In this document: in pieces, positions 63,924 to 64,000 of the stretch
Position numbering within the stretch: position 1 is the first letter of the stretch
Layout of the letters: each line of letters starts with the position of its first letter
Assembly: GCF_002729955.1 (NCBI RefSeq)
Contig: NZ_PBYA01000056.1
Span: 1-64,000 of the forward strand
DNA from: Salinisphaera sp.
GTDB lineage: Bacteria; Pseudomonadota; Gammaproteobacteria; Nevskiales; Salinisphaeraceae
Direction: 5' to 3'
DNA: 64,000 nucleotides
Translations under genes and position numbers: made by a program
The notes under the pieces: generated by a model
Told to the model about the DNA's origin: nothing
The model's database searches: none
What the model saw: only the letters and a program-made list of their open reading frames with translations

Positions 63924-64000
63924 CTGAAAACGCTCGATCTTTAACAACTCAAATTGGTTAAAAATCCAGCAAATCGGCTGGTGGTTTTTGACGCGTCTGA
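63924..64000 (+). other. AT-rich region after cas2, possible leader of another array
   Basis: The last 77 bp are clearly AT-richer than the cas genes and hold TTGGTTAAAAATCC and a run of T after GGTGG. In many type I-E loci an array begins right after cas2. No repeat is inside the window. Confidence 0.35.

Overview
The window is about 64 kb of high-GC DNA from a proteobacterium, most likely a gammaproteobacterium. The evidence is a complete type I-E CRISPR-Cas locus, an E. coli-like aldA and soxR, a PQQ-dependent alcohol dehydrogenase, OmpW-type and lipoprotein surface genes, and urea amidolyase genes. A halophile of the Salinisphaera type would fit, but that is an inference from gene content and not proven.

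Layout. 1-5.5 kb: the end of a GGDEF protein, tRNA-Glu(CTC), a rhomboid protease, a PilZ plus degenerate HD-GYP protein, an MFS transporter and a DUF427 protein. 5.7-13.5 kb: a three-carbon and alcohol oxidation block with DhaK-DhaL kinase, aldA and a quinohemoprotein alcohol dehydrogenase. Its AcoR-type sigma-54 activator lies beyond a terminator. A good sigma-54 promoter and GTTGCA-type dyads sit upstream of aldA. 13.5-26.6 kb: ordinary housekeeping and accessory genes (2-hydroxychromene-2-carboxylate isomerase-like, EamA, MDR oxidoreductase, short asparaginase, MATE, DoxX, phosphatase, SoxR with a MerR-type divergent promoter in front of an arylamine N-acetyltransferase, secreted lipase, AraC regulator). 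27-38 kb: an envelope cluster with a 1277-residue Ig-like lipoprotein, two tandem secreted paralogues, an OmpW-like porin, a lipoprotein and two tandem putative solute-binding proteins. Two members share an uncharacterised hairpin-containing leader. 38-44.4 kb: a GntR-controlled urea carboxylase / allophanate hydrolase operon. 44.6-50 kb: flavoprotein, LysR, SDR, TetR and an MFS-acyltransferase fusion.

50-64 kb is the CRISPR-Cas region: CRISPR array 1 (23 repeats), a RES/Xre-type toxin-antitoxin pair, array 2 (14 repeats), then cas3, cse1, cse2, cas7, cas5, cas6e, cas1 and cas2. Two things stand out. First, the intergenic region between cas3 and cse1 carries, on the minus strand, a degenerate repeat - 31-nt pseudo-spacer - degenerate repeat unit. 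The first 13 nt of its pseudo-spacer match the cse1 promoter region except at positions 6 and 12, the two positions that Cascade flips out and does not read. This looks like a CreR/CreA-type crRNA-resembling RNA that would let Cascade repress its own operon. Second, cse2 encodes a double-length protein made of two divergent Cse2 domains in tandem, that is, a covalently linked Cse2 dimer.

Other signals: a dispersed palindromic intergenic element (two full copies and one partial), a possible shared operator upstream of three unlinked genes, and a covarying inverted repeat conserved in both CRISPR leaders.
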